Below the pieces are notes generated by a model that was not told the origin of the DNA, searched no databases, and was given only the letters and a program-made list of their open reading frames with translations. From positions 55,646-119,645 of the forward strand of contig NZ_NFJV01000012.1 of assembly GCF_002160055.1 (NCBI RefSeq): DNA of 64,000 nt. The letters are read 5' to 3'. This stretch comes from Mediterranea sp. An20. GTDB lineage: Bacteria; Bacteroidota; Bacteroidia; Bacteroidales; Bacteroidaceae. Positions 37,989-48,100 of this stretch are shown here, in pieces; the stretch's first letter is position 1, and every line of letters starts with the position of its first letter. The translations under genes and the position numbers were made by a program.

Positions 37989-40598
37989 ATGAGGTGTGCG
38001 ATTCTTGTACTGGTTTTGCTGGCGGCCGGATGGTGCAGTGGCTTGGCCGCACAGGTAGAGGGCACGGTGCGTTCGGACAAGGGAGAGCCTTTGGCAGGCG
38101 CGATGGTCAAAGCGGTGGATGCCGACGGTGGGGTGCTTGCCTACGCTATTGCCGACGGCGGGGGACATTATGTCTTACAGGTGGAACCGCTGCCCGAACC
38201 GTTGCGCCTGGTGTTTTCGTGCATGGGCTACGAGGTACTGGAACGGACAGTGGACGACCCCGCGCAGCCTGTGGATGTGCGTCTCCGCGAAAAAGTATTC
38301 GAGTTGAAGGAGGTAGTGGTGCGGGTGCCTCCCATCCGGGCATTGGGCGACACGTTATTGTATGACGTAGCGTCCTTCCGCAGTCAGTCGGATCGTAGCA
38401 TCGAGGACGTCATCAAACGCCTGCCGGGCATCGAGGTGCAGGACAATGGCCGTATCTTCTACAACGGCGAGGCCATCAACAAGTTCTACATCGAAAACCT
38501 GGATTTGCTGGGCGGGCGTTACGCCATCGCCACGCGCAACATTTCGGCAGACGACATCGCATCGGTCAGTGTCTACGAGAATCACCAACCCGTGCAGGCC
38601 TTGAAAGATATTCGCATGAGCGACCGCGCGGCATTGAACCTGACCCTGAAACGGCAGCGCACGCTGAAGCCCATCGGTTATATGAAAGCCGGAGCCGGTT
38701 GGGGCGGGGAGACGAAATGGCAAGGGGAATTGTTCGGCATGTTGGTGTCTCCCAAGAACCAGACCCTTGTCACGGCCAAAGGCAATAACTTCGGTGAGGA
38801 GTACCGCAACGAGACGCAGCAGCTGATAGGCAGCTTGTTCGATACGAAGACCCTGGCCTACGGCGTGTTCTCGCAGATGCCTTTCGGGGAGGCACAGATT
38901 CCGCAGTCGCGCTATTTCCGGAACCGTTCGGTCACCGCTTCGGTGAATACGTTGCAGAAACTCCACGAGCATCTGACGCTGACAGTGTCTGCTGATTACA
39001 TTCGTGAAAAAGATTCTTATCAGAATGCCCAGGTGACCGAATATTATGCCACGGGCGAACAACCGGTGCGTGTGGCAGAGGACAGCCGCTCGCATCTGGA
39101 CGGGCATGAAGCCAACTTCTCGCTCAAGATGGAGAACAATGCATCGACCCGTTATGTGGTGAATGAATTGCGCTTCAAGGGCCGTTTCCATACCAACCGT
39201 TATCTGCTTTCCAACGAAAACTTTATGGAACAGACATTGCGCAACCGCGATTACAACGCCAGCAATAACTTCAGCGCGGTGTTTCGTAAGGATCGCCGGG
39301 TGTATGAGGTACATTCGCTGGTATCGGTTTCGAGCACGCCGTCCAATGCCATGCGGGTGGTTTATCCGGTGCGTGATTCGCTGGGAGTCAGCCAATGGGC
39401 AGAGGGGCTGTCGTTCCATACGCGGGAGAGCACTGCTTTTTCCTGGCTGGCCGGGTATCGCAGCAGCGTGGGGGCAGACTTGTCTTTCGAATCGTTTTAT
39501 GAGACTTTCCGTTCGGAGGGCCGTCATGGGTGTTCGGCAGATGCTTTGTCTGTAAATGACGACAGCGGCTATAAGCTGGTGACTTCCATAGAGCCTTATT
39601 TCCAGTGGAAAGGAGATAAACTGACGTGGCGCACGTCGGTGCCTGTCAGGATGCACGACCTGAAATACCATGACGCTTGGGGAGGCGGCATGTATACCTT
39701 GCACAAGCCTTACGTGGAGTTCCGCACCACTTTCTATTTCTTTTTGCCTCGTAATGTAAAGGCTACGCTGGAGGGAGGAAGGCGATACGACATCGGCGGC
39801 ATGGAAGATTTCGTTGTGAATCCGGTCTATGTCACCTACCGCCGGCAGAATACCATCGGGGCGGGTGTGCTGGGAGTGCGCCGCAGTGACTATGTGTCGG
39901 CATCCGTCCGCCACCGTAATACAGTGGAAGGATTGTTCTGCTCGTTGCGGGGGATGTTCAGCCGTACAGTCAACAACCGGATGGTCACAACAGAGGTCGA
40001 TGCAGACCAGACTACTACGGGGCAAGTTCAGGCCCGTCACACTGGATATAATGCGGATGTCATGGCGAATGTTTCCAAGAATGTCCGGGCGTTGAATACG
40101 ACTTTTTCCTTGATAGGCAGTGCCATTTTCCTGAAGCGGGCAACGCAGCGGCAGGGACATGTGGTGGACATCAAGAATCGGATGTATACGTTGCGAGGTG
40201 AAGTGAGGGGGTATTTGTGGGCAGACCGGTTGTCGTTCTCGCTGGACGGAGAGTATGTGCGGACGTCGCAGGTGTCTGATGCGCTGCAGTCACCGGTGGC
40301 GGTAGACGATGTGACCGCGCACGCCCGGCTTTCCTTTTTCCCGTTCAAGTCGTTTGAGGTCTATGCCAAGGCGTATTATAACAATGCAGAGCTTTTCGGC
40401 AGCGGTCGCCAGGTGAATGTGTTTGTAGATGGCGGGATGCGCTATTCGGTGGGAAAGTTTGAGGTGGAGTGTACTGGACATAATCTGACTGACCGGCAGG
40501 TTTATGCCTATACCCGTCTCAGCAATTACGACTTGTACACGTATTCGTTTGCTCTGCGTCCGTTGGAATTTTTGTTTACGGTGAAATATAATTTCTGA
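37989..40598 (+). CDS. TonB-dependent receptor-like outer membrane protein
   Basis: 869 residues: signal peptide (ending near GLAAQ), a carboxypeptidase-regulatory-like domain (about 23-95: VEGTVRSDKGEPLAGAMVKA), a plug domain (about 110-210: DVIKRLPGIEVQDNGRIFYN) and a beta-barrel ending in an aromatic residue (FTVKYNF). It lacks the conserved barrel features of SusC, so import of something other than large glycans is possible. Coupled to the GLPGLI gene (4-bp gap). The substrate is not readable. Confidence 0.85.
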   Translation: MRCAILVLVLLAAGWCSGLAAQVEGTVRSDKGEPLAGAMVKAVDADGGVLAYAIADGGGHYVLQVEPLPEPLRLVFSCMGYEVLERTVDDPAQPVDVRLREKVFELKEVVVRVPPIRALGDTLLYDVASFRSQSDRSIEDVIKRLPGIEVQDNGRIFYNGEAINKFYIENLDLLGGRYAIATRNISADDIASVSVYENHQPVQALKDIRMSDRAALNLTLKRQRTLKPIGYMKAGAGWGGETKWQGELFGMLVSPKNQTLVTAKGNNFGEEYRNETQQLIGSLFDTKTLAYGVFSQMPFGEAQIPQSRYFRNRSVTASVNTLQKLHEHLTLTVSADYIREKDSYQNAQVTEYYATGEQPVRVAEDSRSHLDGHEANFSLKMENNASTRYVVNELRFKGRFHTNRYLLSNENFMEQTLRNRDYNASNNFSAVFRKDRRVYEVHSLVSVSSTPSNAMRVVYPVRDSLGVSQWAEGLSFHTRESTAFSWLAGYRSSVGADLSFESFYETFRSEGRHGCSADALSVNDDSGYKLVTSIEPYFQWKGDKLTWRTSVPVRMHDLKYHDAWGGGMYTLHKPYVEFRTTFYFFLPRNVKATLEGGRRYDIGGMEDFVVNPVYVTYRRQNTIGAGVLGVRRSDYVSASVRHRNTVEGLFCSLRGMFSRTVNNRMVTTEVDADQTTTGQVQARHTGYNADVMANVSKNVRALNTTFSLIGSAIFLKRATQRQGHVVDIKNRMYTLRGEVRGYLWADRLSFSLDGEYVRTSQVSDALQSPVAVDDVTAHARLSFFPFKSFEVYAKAYYNNAELFGSGRQVNVFVDGGMRYSVGKFEVECTGHNLTDRQVYAYTRLSNYDLYTYSFALRPLEFLFTVKYNF

Positions 40599-40662
40599 GG
40601 CGCTGTCGCGGATTACACGGATTATGCTTCGTCCCAAACAATGTCTGCGTCCGATTTCGTAT

Positions 40663-40720
40663 CAAATGCAGAGGCACAGAGTTCCGTAACTGTCTGTCGG
40701 AAAATTCCCGCTATCGGGAG
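40663..40720. repeat. CACAGAG element, partial copy
   Basis: CAAATGCAGAGGCACAGAGTTCC then GTAACTGTCTGTCGG, shared with the inner part of the copy at 42883-43043. Only the left half is recognisable. Confidence 0.55.
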
Positions 40721-40819
40721 ATGCTTCACGTGTGTTACCAATGACAGCATGATAGGAACTGAATGGTTTTCGGGCAAGCTCCTCCTGTCAGCCTCATTGG
40801 TTGGAGGCTTCCTTGTTGC

Positions 40820-41161
40820 TTATCGCACCTTCTTTTCTTTATCTCTACTGCTTATGCGGGTATAAGCGAACACGCCGACTGCTGTCAGCACGGCACCGGC
40901 AAGGCTCCATAGTTCTTTTGAAAGAAACAACTCCCATCGGAAAAGGCATGCGATGGGATGATATGCGAGGCCTATGAGGGTGGCTATGGCCAGTCGTTGG
41001 TAGTTCGATGCGCTTTTCCTGAACAGCATGTCGAGGCAAAATAGGGTGGGTACGAATACGATGTAGTTGATGTCCGTCACGTCAGTGCAGAGGTTTATGA
41101 CCACGGCTATCAGCATGAATCCTGCTATGGCCAATATGATTTTCGCGTTCCTTTTCATCAT
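40820..41161 (-). CDS. Small four-helix membrane protein
   Basis: About 113 residues with four hydrophobic segments (AKIILAIAGFMLIAVVINL, YIVFVPTLFCLDMLF, LAIATLIGLAYHPIACLF and LWSLAGAVLTAVGVFAYT) and a lysine-rich end. Not assigned to a family. A -7 box TACCTTTG on the minus strand (41190-41183) puts the transcript start near 41176, which excludes the longer frame beginning at 41224 and favours the paired ATG codons at 41161/41158. Confidence 0.65.
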   Translation of the reverse strand: MMKRNAKIILAIAGFMLIAVVINLCTDVTDINYIVFVPTLFCLDMLFRKSASNYQRLAIATLIGLAYHPIACLFRWELFLSKELWSLAGAVLTAVGVFAYTRISSRDKEKKVR

Positions 41162-41182
41162 GAATTTGTTTTTGTGATGTGG

Positions 41183-41190
41183 CAAAGGTA
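41183..41190 (-). promoter_or_regulatory. -7 box TACCTTTG
   Basis: Exact match, pointing into the small membrane protein gene. Confidence 0.65.
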
Positions 41191-41252
41191 TATTTTGTAG
41201 AAAGAAAAACAAAAAAACAGTCAAAAAAATTGCATATATCCGGTGAATGCCT

Positions 41253-41260
41253 TATCTTTG
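41253..41260 (+). promoter_or_regulatory. -7 box TATCTTTG of tRNA-Gln
   Basis: Exact match, with a TTG 20 bp upstream (41230-41232) in the -33 position. Transcript start near 41267, about 22 nt before the tRNA. Confidence 0.75.
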
Positions 41261-41288
41261 CACCGCTTTTTAACAGAAAGCTTCTGTT

Positions 41289-41362
41289 TGGACTATGGTG
41301 TAATGGTAGCACAACAGATTTTGGTTCTGTTTGTCCAAGTTCGAATCTTGGTAGTCCAACCA
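41289..41362 (+). tRNA. tRNA-Gln(UUG)
   Basis: Cloverleaf read by eye: acceptor stem TGGACTA/TAGTCCA, D-loop TAATGGTAG, anticodon stem ACAGA/TCTGT around loop TTTTGGT (anticodon TTG), T-arm with GTTCGAATC, discriminator A and an encoded CCA end. Confidence 0.95.
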
Positions 41363-41364
41363 AT

Positions 41365-41406
41365 AAAAAGGAGGGTATACCCCAATCGGGTATATCCTCT
41401 TTTTTA
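41365..41406. terminator. Bidirectional terminator after tRNA-Gln and sulfatase
   Basis: Stem GAGGGTATACCC against GGGTATATCCTC with six T residues on the plus side and five A residues before the stem. It ends both the tRNA and the convergent sulfatase gene. Confidence 0.85.
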
Positions 41407-41434
41407 TGAGTTGGGGGTGTGTCGGGGAACCGCC

Positions 41435-42844
41435 TTAAGGATTTTTGTAATCAGGATTCAGTTCTGTAGGCACCGGTGCATGCACCTCTTCTTTCCACTG
41501 GTCTAAAACCCGGGATAACTCTTCGACCTTTTGCGGGTATGTGCCCGACAGTTCTTCCCGTTCACTGATGTCATTCACTACATTATACAGCTCATACTTG
41601 CCCGTTTCATAGTTTTCTATCAGTTTCCATTCTCCCTGGCGGATGACAGAAACCGGGCGGGTACGGAAACGTCTGTCTGTGGTCTCCACATTACCCCCTT
41701 CCAGATAAGCGGGGAAATGCCAGTACAGCACACGTTCAGACACCTTGGCATCCTTTCCGGAACGCAACAGCCCGGTCAGATCCATTCCGTCCAGCAGCAG
41801 GTGGTCCGGTGAGATGCCGGTCAATGTCAGCAGAGTAGGGAAAATATCCAGTTGGGAAACAGCCACGTCCGGGTACGTCCGGTGTTCAAACACATCTTTC
41901 CAGTAGAACACGAGCGGCACCCGGATGCCTCCTTCGTAGAACGAACCTTTTCCGGCGCGCAGGGGCCACTGCTTGGAAATGTCGTACACCCCGCCATTGT
42001 CGCTGGTGAATATAATCAGGGTGTTGTCTTCCAGTCCGTTGTCCTGCACAGCCTGCCATACGCGGCCCACATTGCGGTCCATGGCTTCCACCAATGCCGC
42101 ATAGGTGGGGTTATGGTGAGCTTCCGTGGCTGGTTTCTCCTTGTATTTCTGTATCAGTTCCGGCTCGGCCTGTAAAGGCGTATGCACCGCATACGTGGCA
42201 TAATACAAGAAGAAAGGGCGGGAGCGGTCAGCCTTGCGTATCAGTTCGGCAGCTTCACGTCCCAGGCGGTCCGTCAGGAATTCTCCTTCCGGTCCGTCGG
42301 ATAAATTAGCATTGTGGTATGGCGAAAAATAGGTGCTCGGGTTGCCGGCGTGGTTGCCTCCTATGTTCTTGTCTATCCCGCAGGGCGTGGGGTCGTTAGT
42401 GACATGCCATTTCCCTACGTGAAATGTCTGATAGCCGGCTTCCTGTAACACCCGTGGCAGAATCTGGAATCCGTCGGGCAGGGATTCGTGGTTGGGGATG
42501 GGTATCAGTTTCCGGTGGGCTGCCTTGCCACGCTCTGAACTTCCCACGGTGTAGATACCGTGACGCGGGGCATATTGTCCGGTCAGCATACAGGCGCGGC
42601 TGGGTGCGCTGTTGGCTGCACCTGCGTACGCCTGTGGAAACCAGATTCCGGCTTCGCGCAGTTTGTCGATGTTAGGCGTCTCGTAGTAACCGCTGCCGTT
42701 GCCACTCAAATCCGTCCAACCCAGATCATCGATGTTAATCAGTATGATGTTCGGACGTTCCTCTTTCACTTCCTGTGCGGTGACAGGCAAGGTGCAGCCT
42801 ATGGCGGAAAGCACCGCCAGATTAACGGGTAAATGCTTTTTCAT
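41435..42844 (-). CDS. Serine-type sulfatase (S1 family)
   Basis: 469-residue type I sulfatase with a signal peptide (ending near VTAQ). The active-site signature is S79-A-P-S-R83 in NSAPSRACMLTG; the serine is converted to formylglycine by an anaerobic maturase. Metal ligands include D39-D40 (NIDDLGW) and the later TSDNGG. It should desulfate a host or algal glycan in the periplasm. Located downstream of a SusC/SusD pair on the same strand but behind a terminator and a CACAGAG repeat, so it may be separately expressed. Confidence 0.93.
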   Translation of the reverse strand: MKKHLPVNLAVLSAIGCTLPVTAQEVKEERPNIILINIDDLGWTDLSGNGSGYYETPNIDKLREAGIWFPQAYAGAANSAPSRACMLTGQYAPRHGIYTVGSSERGKAAHRKLIPIPNHESLPDGFQILPRVLQEAGYQTFHVGKWHVTNDPTPCGIDKNIGGNHAGNPSTYFSPYHNANLSDGPEGEFLTDRLGREAAELIRKADRSRPFFLYYATYAVHTPLQAEPELIQKYKEKPATEAHHNPTYAALVEAMDRNVGRVWQAVQDNGLEDNTLIIFTSDNGGVYDISKQWPLRAGKGSFYEGGIRVPLVFYWKDVFEHRTYPDVAVSQLDIFPTLLTLTGISPDHLLLDGMDLTGLLRSGKDAKVSERVLYWHFPAYLEGGNVETTDRRFRTRPVSVIRQGEWKLIENYETGKYELYNVVNDISEREELSGTYPQKVEELSRVLDQWKEEVHAPVPTELNPDYKNP

Positions 42845-42882
42845 CTTTATAGGTAAGTAGTCAATTAGATTGAATTTATATC

Positions 42883-43043
42883 AAACACAGAGACACAGAG
42901 ACACAAAGTTCTGTAACTGTCTGTCGGTAAAATGACGGGAGGGCACAGAGTCCGCGGTTTCGCCGCAATCGAGAGAAGGGAAATTAACTCTGTGAGCTAT
43001 GGACAAGAAAACAAAAACTCTGTGTCTCCGTGTCTCTGTGTTT
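42883..43043. repeat. CACAGAG inverted-repeat element, copy 2
   Basis: Arms AAACACAGAGACACAGAGAC (42883 on) and CTCCGTGTCTCTGTGTTTA (ending 43043) enclose inner sequence with GTAACTGTCTGTCGG and CACAGAGTCCGCGG, both shared with the other copies. It lies between susD and the sulfatase gene. Confidence 0.75.
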
Positions 43044-43099
43044 AGTACACATTTGCTTAAATCAAAACAGCTTCTGCAAACAACGATAAATGATAAATA

Positions 43100-43158
43100 A
43101 AGAGGCTGTCCCAGCATGGCGGACTGACAATCTGTCTCCTGTGTTGGGGCAGCCTCTT
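43100..43158 (-). terminator. Terminator of the SusC/SusD operon
   Basis: Stem AGAGGCTGTCCCA (43101-43113) against TGGGGCAGCCTCTT (43144-43157), with a T-rich 3' flank in the minus direction. Confidence 0.75.
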
Positions 43159-43184
43159 CTTATGTATGAATAACGGTCAACCTG

Positions 43185-45134
43185 TTACCATCCGGGGTTC
43201 TGGGTCAGGTTGGGATTGAGCAGGATTTCGTCGGTGGGAACCTGATACAGGTAATACTTCTCCAACCAGCCTCTGCCTTCAGCAACGGGGTCGTTGAAGA
43301 GATAGAGGTATCCTTCGGTCATCGAGCCGTTGGTGCCGTCAGACAGACCGGTTTCGGGGTTGTAGAGGGTCATGTTGTTGGCTGAGGCATATTCTTTGGT
43401 CACCCAAATGCCTTTCGGTGCACGGTTGAGGAACCACGGAGCCATGCGCCAGCGGCGAACATCGTAGAAGCCGAATCCTTCGCCCATCAGTTCGATGATG
43501 CGTTCACGGCGTACTTCCCACAGCAGGGCGGGTACCTGGATGCCGGCATCGTTGCCTGCCGGATAATAGTAAGGACGGTCAGGATCGAAGTTGTCGTCTA
43601 TTTCAGCCACGTTCATGCGGGCCACTTCGGCACGGTCTCTCAGTCGGTTGATACTGCGGTCGGCAGCAGCCTGGTCGAATGAACCGAGTTCGGCTTTGGC
43701 TTCTGCATAGTTCAGCAGCACTTCCTCAATTTTAAAGATAGGCTTGTCGGCCACGTTGAGGCTACCGTTGTTGAAGTTTTCTTCCCATCCGCACCATAAT
43801 TTCCACAGGTAGTAACCGGAACGGCATTGCACGTAGGCACTTGTGCCCAGGCGGGGAATTTCCGGTACCAGTGAGGCCGACCAGTTCTGTGCCGGCAGGC
43901 GTTTCATGCCCACGCCGGGATTGCTGCATGTGTAGTTGGCACCCATGATGTCAATATACTCGCGGTCTGCCGGGTCATCGGTGTAGCCCCATGTGGCATT
44001 CGGGTTCTCTTCCGGTTTGTTGGCACCGCCCGCTTCTACCGTATAGGGTGGCATTACGGTGTGGTAGAGGCGCGGGTCGCGGTCGCGGAAGGTGTCATAC
44101 ATGGTATGGTCGCCGTAGTAGCCCGATTCCGGGTTGTGGATGGGTTTTCCGTTCTTCATCAGGTAGAGGTCCACTGTGTTCTGGTTCATTTCAATGCTTT
44201 GGCTGGAAGTGTGCTCTAAGTAGCATCCTCCCTGCACGGGGTTCACATCCGTAACGTATGATTTGTAGAGGATGATGCCCGGCACCAGGCCCAAATCGTC
44301 CGTAGTCCACATTTCACCATATCCGGCTCCCGGCTGTCCGTCAGTTCCGGTATAGAGGGTGGGGTAGTCGGCCATCAGCAGTTCCGATACGCGTATACAC
44401 TCATTGAGCAGGGCATCGGCTCCATCCATGTTGTGATACTTGCGCCAGGTACCTTCGCGCAGGGTGAAGCGCGAAATAGCTGCACGCACACAGTCGCGGT
44501 TGATGGTGTTCGAGCCGTCCTGGTCCTCAAAGTCACCGATATGTTCTTCTGCCCATTGCAGGCGTGTCAGCACCGAGTCGGCTACCTCAGCGCGCGGCAT
44601 CCGTGCGCCATAGGTTTCGGGTGAAGACTCGTCCAGGACTTTGTTTACCCAAGGCACATCGCCAAAGCGGTTGATGAGCTCCATGTACCAGAAAGAGTGG
44701 AAGAAGTAGCCTACCGAGCGCCAGTGGTCCTTCTCGGCCTGTGTCATCTCTGCCTGGTCCAGGTGGGACAGCATGATGTTGACGCGGCGGATGAAGGAAC
44801 TGAAGTCCCAGCCGTTGCCCGAAGTGGCATTGCCTATTGTCTGGTATGCATACTCGTTGAAGCCGCTTTGTCCACGGTTATTCAGGTAGTTGGCGTCCAC
44901 GTCGCCTTCGTATTGTCCGCCTACGCCCCATCCGTTGTTGCGGGTCGAGGTAGCAATGGTGGTATTGGTGAACATCTCGTAGCAGGGCCACATGAAGCTC
45001 TTGAAGTTGTCATAAGAAGAGAATGCATTGTCTTCTGTCAGGTCGGTGATGGGTGATTTGTCCAGGAAACTGTCATTGCATCCGGTCAGTGTCATCCCTG
45101 CTAAAGCCACAATGCCTATAATCAGTTTTTTCAT
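43185..45134 (-). CDS. SusD/RagB-family glycan-binding lipoprotein
   Basis: 649 residues from the ATG at 45134, where a lipoprotein signal begins (MKKLIIG...LTGC, C19). An in-frame ATG 26 codons upstream lies inside the susC end and is rejected. The helical TPR-like SusD core runs through most of the protein, with the C-terminal RagB pattern IRVPALLWEVRRERIIELM replaced here by IQVPALLWEVRRERIIELMG and GFGFYDVRRWR. It caps the SusC barrel and presents oligosaccharides. Gap to susC is 23 bp. Confidence 0.95.
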   Translation of the reverse strand: MKKLIIGIVALAGMTLTGCNDSFLDKSPITDLTEDNAFSSYDNFKSFMWPCYEMFTNTTIATSTRNNGWGVGGQYEGDVDANYLNNRGQSGFNEYAYQTIGNATSGNGWDFSSFIRRVNIMLSHLDQAEMTQAEKDHWRSVGYFFHSFWYMELINRFGDVPWVNKVLDESSPETYGARMPRAEVADSVLTRLQWAEEHIGDFEDQDGSNTINRDCVRAAISRFTLREGTWRKYHNMDGADALLNECIRVSELLMADYPTLYTGTDGQPGAGYGEMWTTDDLGLVPGIILYKSYVTDVNPVQGGCYLEHTSSQSIEMNQNTVDLYLMKNGKPIHNPESGYYGDHTMYDTFRDRDPRLYHTVMPPYTVEAGGANKPEENPNATWGYTDDPADREYIDIMGANYTCSNPGVGMKRLPAQNWSASLVPEIPRLGTSAYVQCRSGYYLWKLWCGWEENFNNGSLNVADKPIFKIEEVLLNYAEAKAELGSFDQAAADRSINRLRDRAEVARMNVAEIDDNFDPDRPYYYPAGNDAGIQVPALLWEVRRERIIELMGEGFGFYDVRRWRMAPWFLNRAPKGIWVTKEYASANNMTLYNPETGLSDGTNGSMTEGYLYLFNDPVAEGRGWLEKYYLYQVPTDEILLNPNLTQNPGW

Positions 45135-45157
45135 AATTCGTTGTTTTTTTATGGTTG

Positions 45158-48100
45158 TTAAAGTGAAAGATTGATACCGAACGAAACCGTGCGGGAAGCC
45201 GGGTAGTTCCATGACAATGTTTCCGGGTCGATACCTTTGGGAAGCGAGGTAAATGTAGCCAAGTTTTCTACACTCACGAATGCTTTCAGTGAGGAGAGGC
45301 TGATCTTATTTATCCATGCCTTGGGAAAATTGTATGAGAACGTCAGGTTCTTGATGCGCAGGTAGGAAGCATCAGACAGGTATCTGTCGGACTGCCGGTA
45401 GTTGGAACCCATGTTGCCGTATTCGTCATAGATACGCGGGAATTCGGCATTCGGGTTGGCGCAGGTGTAGTCGCCGTTGGCGGCATCCACCGGTCTCCAG
45501 TAATTTTCCGTGCCTTCATACAGTGCAATGAATTTGAAGTCGCTGTACATGGGGAATACCATGTTGTTGGCCAACCAGGCATCGCGTTTTCCGGTGCCTT
45601 GCAGGAAGATGCTCAGGTCGAAGCCCTTATAGCTGGCTCCTAAGTTGATGCCATAGAGATAACGTGGCAGGTTATTGCCGATTATCTTGCGGTCGCCCGG
45701 ATTGTCATAAGTGCCTTCGCCTTCGTATATCACGTTTTCGCCCATGGTTTCATCGTCCCGCAGGTTTTTGAATTTCACATCGCCCGGACGCGGGTTGTAG
45801 CCGTTGATAGTAGTAACTCCTTCCTTCAGTTGCCAGGTCTGGGTATCGACAAAGTCATCTACCGTGTAGAAGCCATCATAGACATAGCCCCAGATTTCTC
45901 CCAATTCCTGACCTTCATAGAAGCTGCTCAACAATTTGGACTCATTACTGTCATACTTGGTGATGACACTCTTCGAGTCGGACAGGTTGAAGCCTACCCG
46001 GTAACTCCAGTCGCCGATACGGTCGCGCCAGTTCAGGTTGATTTCCCAGCCGCGTGTGCGCATGTCTGCCGTGTTCTGATAAGGAGCGCTGGCACCTACT
46101 ACGGCCGGCAACTGCATGCCCGGTGCCAACATGCCCACCGTGTTCTTCTGGTACCATTCAAACAGACCGCTCAGGCGGCTGTTGAACAGCGCGAAGTCAA
46201 TACCCACGTTGGTAGTCTTTACCTTTTCCCAGGTAAACGATGTGCTGACCAGAGAAGGAAGGGTTGTGATGGCGGCTACCCGGTTGCCGTCTATCAGCCA
46301 TCCGTTGTAGGTATTGTTGATGGTCATGGACGGAATAAATGCATACTCCATGATATTCTGGTTACCGATCATACCGTAAGAAGCACGGGGTTTCAGCAAG
46401 TTCAGCCAATCCTGTGTGCCGCTCATGAATTTTTCCTGTGTGATGTTCCAACCTACCGATACAGAGGGGAAGAAACCGAAGCGGTTGTCTTTTGGGAAGC
46501 GGGAAGAACCGTCGTAACGACCGTTGACTTCCAGCAGGTATTTGTCCTGGTAGTTGTAGTTGACCCGGAAGAAACCGCCACGCACTGCATATTCTGAATA
46601 AGAATCTGTAGCTGTCAGGGTAGACGTACCGCCTCCTAATGAGGGCACTTCCGTTACTGCCTGGCCGTATGAATAGTTATCTACCGTTTCACGATAGCTT
46701 GATTCCTGGTTAAAGCCAGCCATTACCTTGAAATGATGGTCTGTTGCCAAGTCAAAGCTATATGTACCATACAGGTTGATGGCATTGTAGTCAGTGTACC
46801 GTTTATTTTTACGCAGGTAGTCGTTGGACGGATATTCATCTGCTCCACCTTGTATAGTGGTCATGTGTATCTTGCCTGTATAATAATGGTAGTCGTAGAT
46901 ATTCTTGTCATACGTGTATTCAAAGGCGATTTCCAGTCCTTTCAACGGTTTCAGGATGGACTTCAGGAAGATTCGCGGATTGTCATAAAGAACTTTGTTC
47001 GTATTGGCAAGTAAAATCTGGTTCTTGGGCGTGAAGAAAGGCAAATTATCATCGTCCTTTCCGTATCCCGCAGGCATGTTCCCTTCCGGATAATAGGATA
47101 TAAGGCGGGTGCCGTAGATGGCGCCGACTGGAGACTGGGGATGGTTGCGCTTGCTGTGGGCGTAACTTAAAGTAGCCTCCTGAGTGAACCACGAGGTAAT
47201 ATCGGCCGATAAGAACGCGCTGACGTTCATACGGCGGAAGGAGTCCTTGTCGGTGATCAATACACCATCACTGTCCACCAAGCCGGCCGACAGACGATAA
47301 CGGAGCCGGTTCGTACCTCCGCTTACCGAGATGTTGTGTGTTTGCCTGAAGCTGGTTTCCAGCATGTTCTTTACAAGGTCTTTTTCGTTGAGGAAGTACA
47401 GTGCACCATTGCTGTCCCGATAGATGCCGTCGCCCTGTGTAGGTACGGAAGAGGGGTCGGCCTGGTATTGGTCCAACAATTCCAGCCAGCGGGTGACACT
47501 GGGTGTGCCCAGCGACCAATAATCGTCGCCAGATGCTTCCCGGTATGCTTCCAAATACGTTCTCAGCGATGTCTGTTTGGGCAGGTTCATGGCGCTGGAG
47601 AAAGCGAAGTTGTTGTTGTAATTCAGTTGGAAGCGTGCTTCTTTGTCGGGGCGCTTGGTCGTGACCAAGATAACGCCACCGGCAGCGCGGGCACCGTAGA
47701 TAGCTGTTGAAGCGGCATCTTTCAGCACCGTAACCGACTCGATGTCATCCGGATTCAGCAGGTCGATGTCGCCCTCCACGTTGTCAATCAATATCAACGG
47801 GGCTACAGTGGCTCCGTATGAACCATCGCTGTTTTGGATACCCAATGAGTAGGCACCACGAATCTGGAACGACTTGCTGTCGCCCACCGCGTTACCACCG
47901 CTGCTGACCAGCAGTCCCGGTACAGCTCCCTGCAAGGCTTCTGAGGCACTTGTCAACGGACGGTCTCCCAAAGCTTCATCCATTTTTACAGTGGTAACGG
48001 CACCGGTCAGGTTGGCTTTCTTCTGTGTGCCGAACCCCACTACTACCACTTCGTCCAGTGTCTGGTTGTCTTCTTGTAATGTGATTTTCAATGGACTTCC

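Noticed and set aside
38355..40160. 601-codon open frame on the minus strand opposite the TonB-receptor gene
   Set aside because: The plus-strand frame has clear signal peptide, plug and barrel features; the minus frame has none and its composition (His/Arg/Cys rich) is that of a shadow.
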